DNA from: Paenibacillus marchantiophytorum
GTDB taxonomy: Bacteria; Bacillota; Bacilli; Paenibacillales; NBRC-103111
NCBI RefSeq assembly: GCF_014640555.1
Contig: NZ_BMHE01000018.1
Coordinates: 1 to 64,000, forward strand
Direction: 5' to 3'
DNA length: 64,000 nt
Shown here: piece after piece, positions 1-9,315 of the stretch
Layout of the letters: each line of letters starts with the position of its first letter
Numbering within the stretch: the first letter of the stretch is position 1
The notes under the pieces: model-generated
Database searches by the model: none
What the model saw: the letters and a program-made list of their open reading frames with translations, nothing else
What the model was told of the DNA's origin: nothing
Program-made: the position numbers and the translations under genes

Positions 1-120
1 AAATATAAACCTTATTATAAATTTTTTTGAATTTTCTCCTAGTCGGCATGTGCTCCGTAAAGGTGAATCAGCCGCTAAGGAGCACAATGCCTTATCATGT
101 CATATATTTTGCAAAGCTTC

Positions 121-232
121 TGCACCATTTCGCCTAAAACTGCTCGATAACGCCATCTCAGTTCATTAGATCGCCAAAGTAGCCATTTTCTCGTCTATAA
201 GCATCATCCAGTTCATTAAAGGTGACAGAATG
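121..232. repeat. Dispersed repeat family B, copy 1
   Basis: The copy contains the family phrases CTCGATAACGCC, CAGTTCATTAGATCGCCAAA and TATAAGCATCATCCAGTTC. Related copies lie at about 5861-5990, 14295-14425 and 22692-22800. All are intergenic and AT-rich. No gene is visible in bases 1-391; this repeat and the terminator after it are the only recognisable content. Confidence 0.7.
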
Positions 233-280
233 ATTGTGCCGGGGCGGCGACGGGGCTCAGCGGCACGGCCGCTATAAGTA

Positions 281-315
281 AAGGAGCTAAGCGTGTACAA
301 GCCGCTTAGCTCCTT
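281..315 (-). terminator. Hairpin terminator downstream of the SLH protein gene
   Basis: The 13-bp inverted repeat AAGGAGCTAAGCG / CGCTTAGCTCCTT has a 9-nt loop. It lies about 75 nt beyond the stop codon of the leftmost SLH gene. A very similar hairpin sits downstream of the second SLH gene at 6044-6083. Confidence 0.7.
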
Positions 316-391
316 ATTCATTTCAATCTAACTGTCCCACAAATCCACTTTGTCACTTATGGGACAGCCTCCTTTTTCACTTAGCCATATG

Positions 392-2095
392 CTAGTTGAT
401 AAACTTCGCATATTGCAGCAATCTTTTGAGCATAACAGCAGCTTGAGCACGACTCGCATTAGCCGAAGCTACGAACGTCGTATCCGTCATCCCCGAAATA
501 ATCCCGGCTTTCACCGACTGCGAAACCGAGGCTTTCGCCCAATCGCTGATTTGCGAGTTGTCTGTAAACTTGTTTAATAGCTCCGGTTGGCTATCCACAG
601 TTAGGCCCGCGGCGCTTAGCGCTTTGGCAACCATGACAGCCATTTGCTCACGGGTAATCTGTGCATTCGGTTGGAACGTGCCATCTTCATAGCCGCTTAC
701 CAGCTTACTCTTCACAGCCGCACCAATAGACCCGGCATACCAATCTGTTGCTTGGACGTCCTTGAACGAAGCCGCTGAGGGATCAGCGGTCAAAGCCAAC
801 GCACGCACCAGCAGTGTTGCAAACTCAGCACGCGTAATGGCATGGTCTGGAGCAAATTCCGAATCAGTTGCACCGCTAACGACCAACTTGGAAGCTAGCA
901 GTTCAATGTCGGATTTGGCCCAATGGCTTTTAACATCATTGAACGTTTTGCTGGATGTAACAACACCATAGATGCTATTACCGTTCCTTTTAATTGTCAC
1001 TTGTTGTTTGCCTTCCGCATTTTCTCCGAACACACTTGGTACGAAGGAAATTTCTTGTTTGGTTGGATCATAGAGGACACCTGTGGACGTCTTAGGATCT
1101 ACAGTACCTGTATAGCTGATGCTGCGATTCACATAATTCGTTCCGAATTCCTTCAACTCTTTGGTTTGGCCATTTCCTTCGGCAACGATGCTGAAATCAA
1201 CAGAGTGGCCTAGGCTGGACGCTCCCTTTTTACCGGCACTCTCTTGAATTTGCTTCTCAAGATCATTGCCAGCAACGCTAATATTCACATGAAACGTTAC
1301 TTTGGAGCTGTCTGTCCCTAGCGAACGTGCAATTTCATCAAAATTCAGCACATTAAGGGGCAAGAAGTACGACTCCTTATCGGAATAGATGCGAATTACA
1401 GCATTTGAATTCTTCATGCCTTCGATCAAAACTGAGGCCGGAAGGGAAACATTGGTAGTGCCATTAGCATCGATATTGCCTATTTTAATAGCAATGATAG
1501 GTGTTTGTTCTGTCTTGCCTTGCTCTTTGAGCTGAACGAAAGCATCGCTCAGAAATTTATTGTCAATGGAGACAGCCGTTGTCACTTTGCCATCTGGGCC
1601 TGTCACTTTGTTGGAAGTGATGGCGCTAGAATGGATTTGGACGTTGGCTGGGGTCACGGTGTTGGCGGCTTGGCCGCCGCCTCCGCCACCACCAATACTA
1701 CCGCCTCCGGCTGGTACACTAACCACAAATTCCTGCGTCGCAATAGAATCTGCTTGTCCAACAACAACTTTATATGTCCCGACTGTTTCGCTGCTGGCTA
1801 ACGTAAACGATCTAGAAAACTGTCCGTCTTTTACCTTAACAATATCGTAGAACAGCGTGCTATTCGCTGGACGGAGCACTTGAATAATCACTTCATCCAG
1901 TGTTGACGTTCCCGAAACGGCAACAGAACCACCAGGTTGAATAGCTGATATCTTATTCAATGTCACTGCTGCTGCACTAGTTGCGAATACGGCAGCCGGC
2001 AGGAGTGATAAACAAAGCGTTAAAATTAAAAGAATACTTAACTTGCGTATTTTCACTTTTGCGTTCCTCACTTTCGCTTTAACCATTTTTTTCAA
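392..2095 (-). CDS. Secreted SLH-domain surface protein (567 aa)
   Basis: Exported protein probably held on the cell wall by C-terminal SLH domains. A long basic N-terminus and hydrophobic core ending in AVFA (about residue 38) form a signal peptide. An Ig-like region follows (about 45-127), then a glycine-rich linker (GGGSIGGGGGGGQ). After a middle domain of unknown fold come three SLH repeats (about 385-565), with the typical ITRAEFATLL and ITREQMAVMV motifs; the third repeat is less canonical. The gene starts at TTG only 3 nt after the stop of the upstream 813-aa gene, so the two are probably co-transcribed and translationally coupled. An ATG three codons later is the alternative start. 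The anchoring role follows from the SLH family; the ligand of the middle domain is unknown. Confidence 0.88.
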   Translation of the reverse strand: MKKMVKAKVRNAKVKIRKLSILLILTLCLSLLPAAVFATSAAAVTLNKISAIQPGGSVAVSGTSTLDEVIIQVLRPANSTLFYDIVKVKDGQFSRSFTLASSETVGTYKVVVGQADSIATQEFVVSVPAGGGSIGGGGGGGQAANTVTPANVQIHSSAITSNKVTGPDGKVTTAVSIDNKFLSDAFVQLKEQGKTEQTPIIAIKIGNIDANGTTNVSLPASVLIEGMKNSNAVIRIYSDKESYFLPLNVLNFDEIARSLGTDSSKVTFHVNISVAGNDLEKQIQESAGKKGASSLGHSVDFSIVAEGNGQTKELKEFGTNYVNRSISYTGTVDPKTSTGVLYDPTKQEISFVPSVFGENAEGKQQVTIKRNGNSIYGVVTSSKTFNDVKSHWAKSDIELLASKLVVSGATDSEFAPDHAITRAEFATLLVRALALTADPSAASFKDVQATDWYAGSIGAAVKSKLVSGYEDGTFQPNAQITREQMAVMVAKALSAAGLTVDSQPELLNKFTDNSQISDWAKASVSQSVKAGIISGMTDTTFVASANASRAQAAVMLKRLLQYAKFIN

Positions 2096-2098
2096 AAA

Positions 2099-4540
2099 TC
2101 AATCTTCTTCATTATTATTGTTATTCCCGTTAAGCAGGGCTTGATCGAACTCATACTGCGTTTTTACTGTTGCTAGATTTAATCCGATATTGGTTGAACT
2201 ATTGCTATACTGGCTAACGACAAATGCTTTTACGGTATAATTCGTATTCGTCCCGGCATCCGCAACATTAAAATTACCTGAATATATTCCTGTACCCATT
2301 TTTAAATTAGATGTGAGAATACCTACTGGACTTGATCCGTTAAATAACTCAAAAATAACCGTTTGGTTCCCAATACTATTATTATCATAGGCATTATTCA
2401 ACACATTGATCGTAGCAGTAATTCCGTTTTCTACCGTAACTACCGGTGCAGTCATATAGAAAATTTCAGATGATTTATAAGCGTAGCCTTCAAAATACTT
2501 GGTGCTGTAACCTTCAGCATCGATATAAACTTTATAGGATTGTCCCTCTTGAAAGACACCTTTGGCAATAGTAAGTTTGCCTGCCGATAGGGAATACTCG
2601 GAGCTAGTCAATTCTCTATACCTTCCCAAGTTTCTATCATATACATTGACTACTCTTACTTTGGCTCTCCATGCATCATTTTCAACAATTACAAACTCAC
2701 TTGTTGTATTACTTAACATATAACCTTTAATTTCAGGAGTGTTATAAGCAATGACTTCGTCTAATGCCTTATTGCGATTTGCATCATATTTATCACTAAC
2801 CACATCTGCCTCAACTTTGACTTTTATAGAGCCTTGTTTAATCGCATTGTGAAAGAAGATATTTATTTTATTACCTTGAACAGAAACAATATCTAGCGGA
2901 TTCAAATCTGTGTAAGTTAACCCATTATCTAATGAAATTGTAATTTTCCCATGTAATTGACTTTTTCCGTTCACAAGCGTTTGATCCACTAGATTGTCAT
3001 TCCAGTTATTTAGATTGAACGCTAAACTCAACCAACGACCATCCTGCGAAAAGTACCCTTGCTTAAGAGCTAAATTTTGTCTACCCAAATAAACCCAGTC
3101 GGTGTTAATATAACTAGCCATTATATTTCCTGAAGCATCTTTAACGTAATTGGAATTAAAATTAAAATAGAATTGTGAGCCAGTCAATGGAGCTGCAAAA
3201 TGAATGATTGCCTTATGGCCCGAGAACGTTACAGCTGTATCGGAAGGAAGATTTTTGCGCCTACCATTATTATACCAATCAACATTTAGTAAAAAATTAG
3301 GAATGTCATCTCTAGCAATGAAGACATCTTCATCAAAAATAAGTGTTAAATCTTGGGGATTTAAAAGACTGGCATATAAAAATTTAGGCATTGTAGTATC
3401 TTTCGGGTTAGGGTCTACACCCCCAGCATTCGCTTGGAATACAGCCGTTAATCTATCGTCACCCTGCATATTGCCATAAGAATCTTTAAGCGTATTTCCA
3501 CCTATAGAAATTTGATTGCTTACACCTGAGAGAGCCTCTGCAAAATGAATAGTTAGTTTATTACTAGTCGTGGATACTCTATCTTCAGCAACTAATCCTT
3601 TATTATTTGAGCCGTCGCCTTTATATAAATGAATACCGCCTTTTAAATTGGATCCATTTGTGTTTTCATAAATATCCTTATCAAAGGTAATCGTTACATC
3701 ATGATTGTCGCTGCTAACTCCTGCACTTTGGATGATTGGAGGGCTAACGGGTAGAGACATTTCCTGATTAATATTACCTGCTGCGTCCTTTATAGTACCA
3801 CTAGCAAATTTGATAATCGTGTTGGCGCCTAAAATAATTTTCATTTCTTTATCGTATTTTAAATAAATGGTTCTTGAATTAATTTGACGTGCTTCACCTA
3901 TTTCTAAGAAGGGAGAGAAGCTCACACCATCTGTTGAAATACTCAATTTACTTTTTAAGAATGCTTGGGTTTGGTCACTGTTTGAGTCGTCTGGAGCATT
4001 AATAAAGAGATCTTCATCAAAATTCAAATTTACGTATCTGCCTTGATTACCAGAAGACGAACCAATAAATGCAGGCGCAGTAATATCACGCGCGGAGATA
4101 TTGGAGACGACCACGTTGGTGTTTGAGGCAATTCCATCTTTATTCATTAAGGAGCCTGCTTTTACATTAATGGCATTGGTTGTACCTGTTAACGCAGTGC
4201 CTAATGTAATGATCAATTTGCCATCTACCATAGTAACTGCGTTGTTGCCGTTATCCACGGAAAGATCAACGAATGAGTTGACGCCGGAACGCCCAATTTG
4301 AATCTTTGATTTTAAATCTACTAAATCGGTAGTCGGAGTCGCATACGTATTAAATGTAACTGTTACCGTTGTATTATTATTGCTTACACCCGCTGATGCC
4401 GAAGTAATTGCCGTAGGCATTGTTGCATAACTTCCTGTAGGTGAAACCGTGATAACCGTCATGACGGCTACTACGACCGCCATCATTCTTGATAAAAAAC
4501 CTAGAAATCCTGACCTGCTTATTCCATTTTTACTTCCCAT
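2099..4540 (-). CDS. Secreted multi-domain Ig-like / SwmB-type repeat protein (813 aa)
   Basis: Large exported protein with an N-terminal hydrophobic segment (about 14-38) acting as signal peptide. It is built of repeated beta-sandwich-like units whose phrases (LNFDEDLF, ITFDKDIY, LIFDEDVF and similar) resemble SwmB/Ig-like bacterial surface repeats; these phrases are visible about every 110 residues. The C-terminal half contains a different all-beta region. The C-terminus is Asn-rich and acidic (NGNNNNNEED). It has no SLH domain of its own, but the SLH gene follows after 3 nt, so the pair may act together at the surface. The start has a good ribosome site (AGGAGTGGAG). The promoter upstream carries heptamer direct repeats described separately. 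Exact function is unknown. Confidence 0.8.
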   Translation of the reverse strand: MGSKNGISRSGFLGFLSRMMAVVVAVMTVITVSPTGSYATMPTAITSASAGVSNNNTTVTVTFNTYATPTTDLVDLKSKIQIGRSGVNSFVDLSVDNGNNAVTMVDGKLIITLGTALTGTTNAINVKAGSLMNKDGIASNTNVVVSNISARDITAPAFIGSSSGNQGRYVNLNFDEDLFINAPDDSNSDQTQAFLKSKLSISTDGVSFSPFLEIGEARQINSRTIYLKYDKEMKIILGANTIIKFASGTIKDAAGNINQEMSLPVSPPIIQSAGVSSDNHDVTITFDKDIYENTNGSNLKGGIHLYKGDGSNNKGLVAEDRVSTTSNKLTIHFAEALSGVSNQISIGGNTLKDSYGNMQGDDRLTAVFQANAGGVDPNPKDTTMPKFLYASLLNPQDLTLIFDEDVFIARDDIPNFLLNVDWYNNGRRKNLPSDTAVTFSGHKAIIHFAAPLTGSQFYFNFNSNYVKDASGNIMASYINTDWVYLGRQNLALKQGYFSQDGRWLSLAFNLNNWNDNLVDQTLVNGKSQLHGKITISLDNGLTYTDLNPLDIVSVQGNKINIFFHNAIKQGSIKVKVEADVVSDKYDANRNKALDEVIAYNTPEIKGYMLSNTTSEFVIVENDAWRAKVRVVNVYDRNLGRYRELTSSEYSLSAGKLTIAKGVFQEGQSYKVYIDAEGYSTKYFEGYAYKSSEIFYMTAPVVTVENGITATINVLNNAYDNNSIGNQTVIFELFNGSSPVGILTSNLKMGTGIYSGNFNVADAGTNTNYTVKAFVVSQYSNSSTNIGLNLATVKTQYEFDQALLNGNNNNNEED

Positions 4541-4590
4541 CTGATTTCTCCACTCCTAATATAGTCATGTGTAATTACTAATCTACAAAT

Positions 4591-4633
4591 AGTCTATCAG
4601 ATCCCAATGACGGCAAAATGACAAACTCCGACA
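4591..4633 (-). promoter_or_regulatory. SARP-like direct-repeat promoter (site a)
   Basis: Read on the minus strand: TGTCGGA-3 nt-TGTCATT-4 nt-CGTCATT-9 nt-TAGACT, i.e. three heptamers with 10/11-bp period just upstream of a -10-like box, about 45 nt before the 813-aa gene start. The same layout occurs at 9225-9267 and 14145-14187. The binding protein is inferred, not shown. Confidence 0.65.
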
Positions 4634-4798
4634 GCATTAAGGCACATTTCATTTATTTGGCAGAAATATGGCTCATATCCGAATAAAGCGCATAAATATT
4701 GACGAAATATGTAGAAATCCCACTATCTACTTGGTCTCATTTCACCTATACTTATTTGAGAAGGTTTGTCAATAAATAGGTTAAAGGAGTGAGATAAA

Positions 4799-5725
4799 GT
4801 GATACTAGACAACATAATTTCCCACGAAAGTACTCAGGTCCTAAAAGAAAAATCCGTACTAGCTGCACTGGAGCAATCGTTGGCTATGATTGAGTTTAAT
4901 ATAGAGGGAGATGTGCTTTGGGCGAACGAAAACTTCGCGCAAGCGATGGGCTACCAAGTAGCCGAGCTTACCATGATGCACCATCGGGAGTTTTGCTTGC
5001 CTGAATATGCCCAAAGTTCGAAGTATAGGGATCTCTGGCATAACTTAAGAAATGGGGTTAAATTTCAGGAGAAAATTATTCGTGTGGGGAAAAACGGCAG
5101 GGCTCTATGGCTGGAAGCAACCTATATGCCTGTTTACAATGATGAGGGGCAGGTTGTTGCTGTCTTGAAAGTAGCTACAGATATTACATCGCGGGAAGCA
5201 GCGGCTACCCAAGTGAGGAACGAACTGCAGCAAATGGCTGAGAATCTGCTTGCCCGTACCGAGGCGGGAATCCAACGAAGTCAGCAAGTAGCATCCACCA
5301 TTGAACATGTAGTTAAGGACAATGAGAATAACTTGAACTCTCTGATGAACCTTGAACGTCAGACCAAAGTCATTCGCGGCATTGTTCAGACGATTCGGGA
5401 TTTTGCCTCACAAACGAATCTACTCGCATTGAATGCGACAATTGAGGCGGCCCATGCCGGTGAGCACGGACGTGGTTTTAACGTTGTGGCAACGGAAGTC
5501 CGGAAGCTTGCTCAGAATGTTCAAGAAGCTATTAAAGAAATTCAAATTACGGTGAACGCTATTTCTGAACAGGTTAGTCAGGTCAGTCTTGGCACAACAA
5601 ACTCCCAAAAGGCAATTATCAATAGCCAAAATCAAATCCAACAAGCTGTTGACGCGTTTACCGACATTGGTGAAGCTGCGGAGAGTTTGGATGCCCAGGC
5701 TAAAACTTTGAGCGACTTGATTTAA
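4799..5725 (+). CDS. Cytosolic PAS-domain methyl-accepting chemotaxis-type transducer
   Basis: Soluble signal transducer of 308 aa. An N-terminal PAS/PAC sensor (about 20-140, with the S-box phrase MGYQVAEL and the PAC phrase VVAVLKVATDIT) is followed by a short coiled MCP signalling domain (about 150-300). That domain contains the conserved hairpin tip sequence FASQTNLLALNATIEAA. There is no transmembrane segment or HAMP domain, so it must sense an internal cue. The GTG start has an excellent ribosome site (AAAGGAGTGA). It is divergent from the surface-protein operon and stands alone. It would be expected to feed CheA/CheW, which are not in this window; the ligand is unknown. Confidence 0.88.
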   Translation: MILDNIISHESTQVLKEKSVLAALEQSLAMIEFNIEGDVLWANENFAQAMGYQVAELTMMHHREFCLPEYAQSSKYRDLWHNLRNGVKFQEKIIRVGKNGRALWLEATYMPVYNDEGQVVAVLKVATDITSREAAATQVRNELQQMAENLLARTEAGIQRSQQVASTIEHVVKDNENNLNSLMNLERQTKVIRGIVQTIRDFASQTNLLALNATIEAAHAGEHGRGFNVVATEVRKLAQNVQEAIKEIQITVNAISEQVSQVSLGTTNSQKAIINSQNQIQQAVDAFTDIGEAAESLDAQAKTLSDLI

Positions 5726-5860
5726 GGATTACTACAGAAGGGGCCCTCCCACAAGATAAAGACCCCATAGGCAAGAGATCCTTAGGCAAGACTCCTCCCT
5801 CGCTTACGAACTCAATAACCTTTATTTGACCAAAATTGTGCATTTGAAAAATCTAATGAA

Positions 5861-5990
5861 TTCCAGATGCGTTATTCCATGCAAATGATCATCTTTCCGC
5901 CTAAAAGCTACTCGATAACGCCTATTGAGTTCAATAGATCGCCAAAGCAGCCGTTTTATCGTCTATAAGCATCATCCAGTTCATTAGAAT
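5861..5990. repeat. Dispersed repeat family B, copy 2
   Basis: The copy shares CTCGATAACGCCTATTGAGT, TAGATCGCCAAAGCAGCC and GTCTATAAGCATCATCCAGT with copy 1. The similarity extends toward a GGTGGACGCCAA tail, also seen near 22845. The 366-nt gap 5726-6091 holds only this element and the following hairpin; no gene is visible. Confidence 0.7.
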
Positions 5991-6043
5991 GACAGATCGA
6001 TTAGGCGGTGCTCAGCTTCAAAGACAGTTGCGGTGGACGCCAA

Positions 6044-6083
6044 AAAAGAAGCTAAGCATGTACAAGCCGCTTAGCTCCTTTTT
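6044..6083 (-). terminator. Hairpin terminator after the SLH lipoprotein gene
   Basis: Inverted repeat AAAAAGAAGCTAAGC / GCTTAGCTCCTTTTT. On the minus strand it comes just after the stop of the 1032-aa gene. The loop (ATGTACAAGCC) is nearly the same as that of the hairpin at 281-315. Confidence 0.7.
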
Positions 6084-6091
6084 CATTATCG

Positions 6092-9000
6092 TTATCTGAT
6101 TGAACCTAAAAGAGTATTTAATTCTGGATTAGCTTGCAATACGTGCAGCAATATGGTTAAAGCTTCAGCTCTTGTAGACTGTTTGTTCGGTGAGAACAAC
6201 CCGTTGCCCATTCCGCTGATAAGACCCGCGGAAGCGGCCGCTTCGATCTGTTCTTTGTTCCATACGCCATTAATGTCCGTAAATGCAGATGTTGTTGGCA
6301 CGCTGCCTGCTGCTTTAATCGTTAGCATTTTACTGATCATAGAAATAATTTCAGCCCGCGTAATTTCTCTATTGGGCTTAAATGTACCGTCTTCGTACCC
6401 AGAGATGATTCCGCTCGCGGTTAAAGCATTAATGGACGATTCTGCCCAATGACCCGAGGCATCGCTCAGTTTATTACCAGAACCCGAAGTCGTTAAATTG
6501 AATACTTTGGCAAGAATAGTCGCAAATTCTGCGCGTGTAATGCTTGCATTAGGACGGAAACTACCATCCGCGTACCCATTAACGACTCCAAGTTTAACGA
6601 AAATAGAAACCGTCGAATCTGCCCAATGGGAAGCTGTGTCTCTAAATTTAACATTAGGAGTTGTCTTCGTTTCTTCTATTTTTTTGTTGAGATTCGCTAA
6701 AACTTCAGTAAGTTTAACGACGGTATCGTTGAGCTTAACTTCTGGTTTAGTTTCCGGTTTAGGATCTGGTTTAGTTTCCGTAACAGGTGGAGGTGTGGGA
6801 GCGCCGCTGCCGCTGCCGTTACCATCATCATTTGATGACGAGGAATTCACCACTGTAACAACCGCACTACCCTGCATAGCTGCATTCTCGACAGATGTTG
6901 CCTTTACCGTTACAGTACCCGCCGAAATCCCCTTCAGCAACCCTGCGCTAGTAATGCTAGCATTCCCGGTTCCTTGACTAACCGTCCAGATAATATCGGC
7001 GTTTGTTGCATTACTAGGTGCTATAACTGCATTCAATTGCAGTGTATTGTTTACATATACAGTATAAGTAACACCGCTAACCGTGATACCTGATACAGGT
7101 ACAACCAATGGACCGTTCTCTCGCCATTTAGCATATAAAATAGTATCGCCTGTTATTGTAAATGGCGCGCCTGCTGCATAGCTAGTACCGTTGCCATCCG
7201 CACTTGTATTCCATCCTGCAAAGGTAAAGCCTTCCTTCACTAAGTTCACAGCTTGGCCATAAACATTAACCGTTACTCCTTTATAATAGGAGCTGTTATC
7301 AGTCGGTGGCGTTCCACCCGTACTGCCGTTCCCGTTGTAGTCTACAAACAACTGTACATTTCGCAAATAAGGATATCCGTTATTTCGCGACGCATGTATC
7401 CCCCATATGCTTGCAAAGTCCCAATGCACGTAGGTTTGTTGTGACTTCATTGCTTCGGTTGTTACTCCGGTTCCTTTCCCGGTATCTGTTCGGCCTGTTG
7501 TCTGGATGTTGTAGAAGCTATCCATGATTTCAGTTCCAGAGTATGGTGTCAAGCCACCTAGATTGATAGGACTACTATTAGGAAATCCTTGCACACTACC
7601 AATGGCATAGGAATTGCTAATAGTTCCATTATTAGATCCAGTTAAACCACCAATCCCATAATATCCATACGCACTTCCTGTAGCATAGGAGTTATTAATG
7701 CCTCCATCACTACTGTTGCTTCCTACTAAGCCGCCCGCCGTATAATCACCACTTACATTAGCGCTTGAGAAGCTGGTACTTACCATCCCCTGGTTTTCAC
7801 CAACCAAGCCACCTACTGTAGAGCTCCCCTTTACACTTCCTGAGACAGAGCTTTTACCAATGGTTCCGCTATTGTAGCCAACCAAGCCACCTACTGTAGA
7901 GCTACCATGTACTTCTATATTTTCTAAAATGATATTGTTTAGCTCACTATTCGAAAGCGTCACTCCGAAAAGCCCTATGTAGCTATTTCCAGAACGACTA
8001 ATTGTTAAATTCCTAATTGCAAATCCATTGCCATCCATGTTTCCTTGAAATCCTATATCATCATCACCGATTGGCAGCCAACCGCCATCAACATCTGGGA
8101 ATGATGTAATGTTAGCTGTCAATTTATAATAATAGTAGGCATCCAAATGATTTCTAACCTCATTAAGCTGCTCAGCATTTGCAATTTGAAAAGGATCTTC
8201 GTGCGTACCTGATCCACCAGCAAAGGCTACTGGAGGCGGTTGAATCGTCATTATCTTAGATCCAGAAGTTGCTGTTCTGTCGTTTGCAGCTGCCTTTACG
8301 ATCACAGTACCCGCAGAAGTACCTGTCAATACACCATTTGCATTAATGGTAGCCGCACCAGTGCCATTTTCTACCGACCAAGTGACAACCTTGTTAGTTG
8401 CTTCTACAGGTAGTATTCCTGCACTCATAGCTAGCGTGTCTCCTACTTTTAAAAAAGAAACATTGCCGCTGGTGCCTATATCAATAGCAGTCACAAGATT
8501 AGTTCCTGTATAAAAGGGATCATTGGAAATTAACTTAGAGCCAGAATACAAAGAAATAGGTTTGGAGTGAATATCACTAATATTGGATTTAATCATGAAA
8601 GTCACTACTCCGTCGACTGTATACCAGGAATATCCTTCGTCTACGGTGTTCCTCCGTGTATAAAAGTTTCCATTATTCTTATCATCGGGATCTGTATTGA
8701 AGAAAGTTAAACTTGAATCTGCTGAATGAGCAAATATTTCCGTGCGATCACCGCTAGGCTGGCCATCCACATCATAAACCGCAAAGGTTACATTTACGTA
8801 TTCACCAGAGGTTTCTGGTTGTTTAGCTAACTTGACATGATTTGCCGCATGTACAGGTTTTCGTGCATCAATCCCGCTCACGTCTAGAGTTCCCCATGAA
8901 TTTTGGGAATAGGAGTAATCCGGAACCCAGCTCACTATACCATCACTAACGTATCCACCTACAAATGTTTTTCTCCCCGTATTATTTACTGTTACTGCAG

Positions 9001-9190
9001 ATGCTCCTGCCGTGTAAGGTGCTTGAGCTATGCTTCCATCAGAAAATCTGACAAATAACTGCTCGGAGTTACTAAGCTTATCACTCGGAAAGTTGAATGT
9101 TATTGAACTCAGGATACTCACACAGCCACTTAACACAATCAACAGAATAGCCGAAAGTACAAATAAACTCCGTAATGAAAATCGTTTCAT
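6092..9190 (-). CDS. Putative lipoprotein with Big_2, GLUG, InlB-B-type and three SLH domains (1032 aa)
   Basis: Large surface protein. The N-terminus is a lipoprotein signal with lipobox LSGC (Cys about residue 23). Domains in order: unknown beta region (about 25-235); Big_2-type Ig-like domain (about 240-315); a GLUG-type region (about 420-560) with repeated phrases such as STVGGLVGYNSG; an InlB B-repeat/Flg_new-like unit (about 640-690, FTFAGWNTSADGNG then ILYAKW); a second Big_2 unit (about 695-775); a Pro/Lys-rich linker (TKPDPKPETKPEVK); and three SLH repeats (about 845-1025). It carries both a lipid anchor and SLH wall anchors, which is unusual. The ribosome site is GAGGGAGAG. The promoter matches that of the 813-aa gene. 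Binding target unknown. Confidence 0.87.
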   Translation of the reverse strand: MKRFSLRSLFVLSAILLIVLSGCVSILSSITFNFPSDKLSNSEQLFVRFSDGSIAQAPYTAGASAVTVNNTGRKTFVGGYVSDGIVSWVPDYSYSQNSWGTLDVSGIDARKPVHAANHVKLAKQPETSGEYVNVTFAVYDVDGQPSGDRTEIFAHSADSSLTFFNTDPDDKNNGNFYTRRNTVDEGYSWYTVDGVVTFMIKSNISDIHSKPISLYSGSKLISNDPFYTGTNLVTAIDIGTSGNVSFLKVGDTLAMSAGILPVEATNKVVTWSVENGTGAATINANGVLTGTSAGTVIVKAAANDRTATSGSKIMTIQPPPVAFAGGSGTHEDPFQIANAEQLNEVRNHLDAYYYYKLTANITSFPDVDGGWLPIGDDDIGFQGNMDGNGFAIRNLTISRSGNSYIGLFGVTLSNSELNNIILENIEVHGSSTVGGLVGYNSGTIGKSSVSGSVKGSSTVGGLVGENQGMVSTSFSSANVSGDYTAGGLVGSNSSDGGINNSYATGSAYGYYGIGGLTGSNNGTISNSYAIGSVQGFPNSSPINLGGLTPYSGTEIMDSFYNIQTTGRTDTGKGTGVTTEAMKSQQTYVHWDFASIWGIHASRNNGYPYLRNVQLFVDYNGNGSTGGTPPTDNSSYYKGVTVNVYGQAVNLVKEGFTFAGWNTSADGNGTSYAAGAPFTITGDTILYAKWRENGPLVVPVSGITVSGVTYTVYVNNTLQLNAVIAPSNATNADIIWTVSQGTGNASITSAGLLKGISAGTVTVKATSVENAAMQGSAVVTVVNSSSSNDDGNGSGSGAPTPPPVTETKPDPKPETKPEVKLNDTVVKLTEVLANLNKKIEETKTTPNVKFRDTASHWADSTVSIFVKLGVVNGYADGSFRPNASITRAEFATILAKVFNLTTSGSGNKLSDASGHWAESSINALTASGIISGYEDGTFKPNREITRAEIISMISKMLTIKAAGSVPTTSAFTDINGVWNKEQIEAAASAGLISGMGNGLFSPNKQSTRAEALTILLHVLQANPELNTLLGSIR

Positions 9191-9224
9191 CGTTATTTTC
9201 TCTCCCTCTATTTATAATACCATC

Positions 9225-9267
9225 ACTATACCAAACCCCAATGACGGCAAAATGACAAACTTCGACA
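9225..9267 (-). promoter_or_regulatory. SARP-like direct-repeat promoter (site b)
   Basis: Minus strand: TGTCGAA-3 nt-TGTCATT-4 nt-CGTCATT-9 nt-TATAGT. Two heptamers, both spacers between heptamers and the gap length are identical to site a. The -10-like box lies about 35 nt upstream of the ATG of the SLH lipoprotein gene. There is no good -35 box, which suits activator-dependent transcription. Confidence 0.68.
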
Positions 9268-9269
9268 GC

Positions 9270-9293
9270 AAAAAAAGCCCATCTAAGATGGAC
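9270..9293 (-). terminator. Terminator of the SARP response regulator gene
   Basis: On the minus strand, GTCCATC-TTA-GATGGGC is followed by a run of T, about 20 nt past the stop of the response-regulator gene. It separates the two-component operon from the SLH lipoprotein promoter. Confidence 0.75.
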
Positions 9294-9315
9294 TCCTCTT
9301 CCTCAAACTCATATA

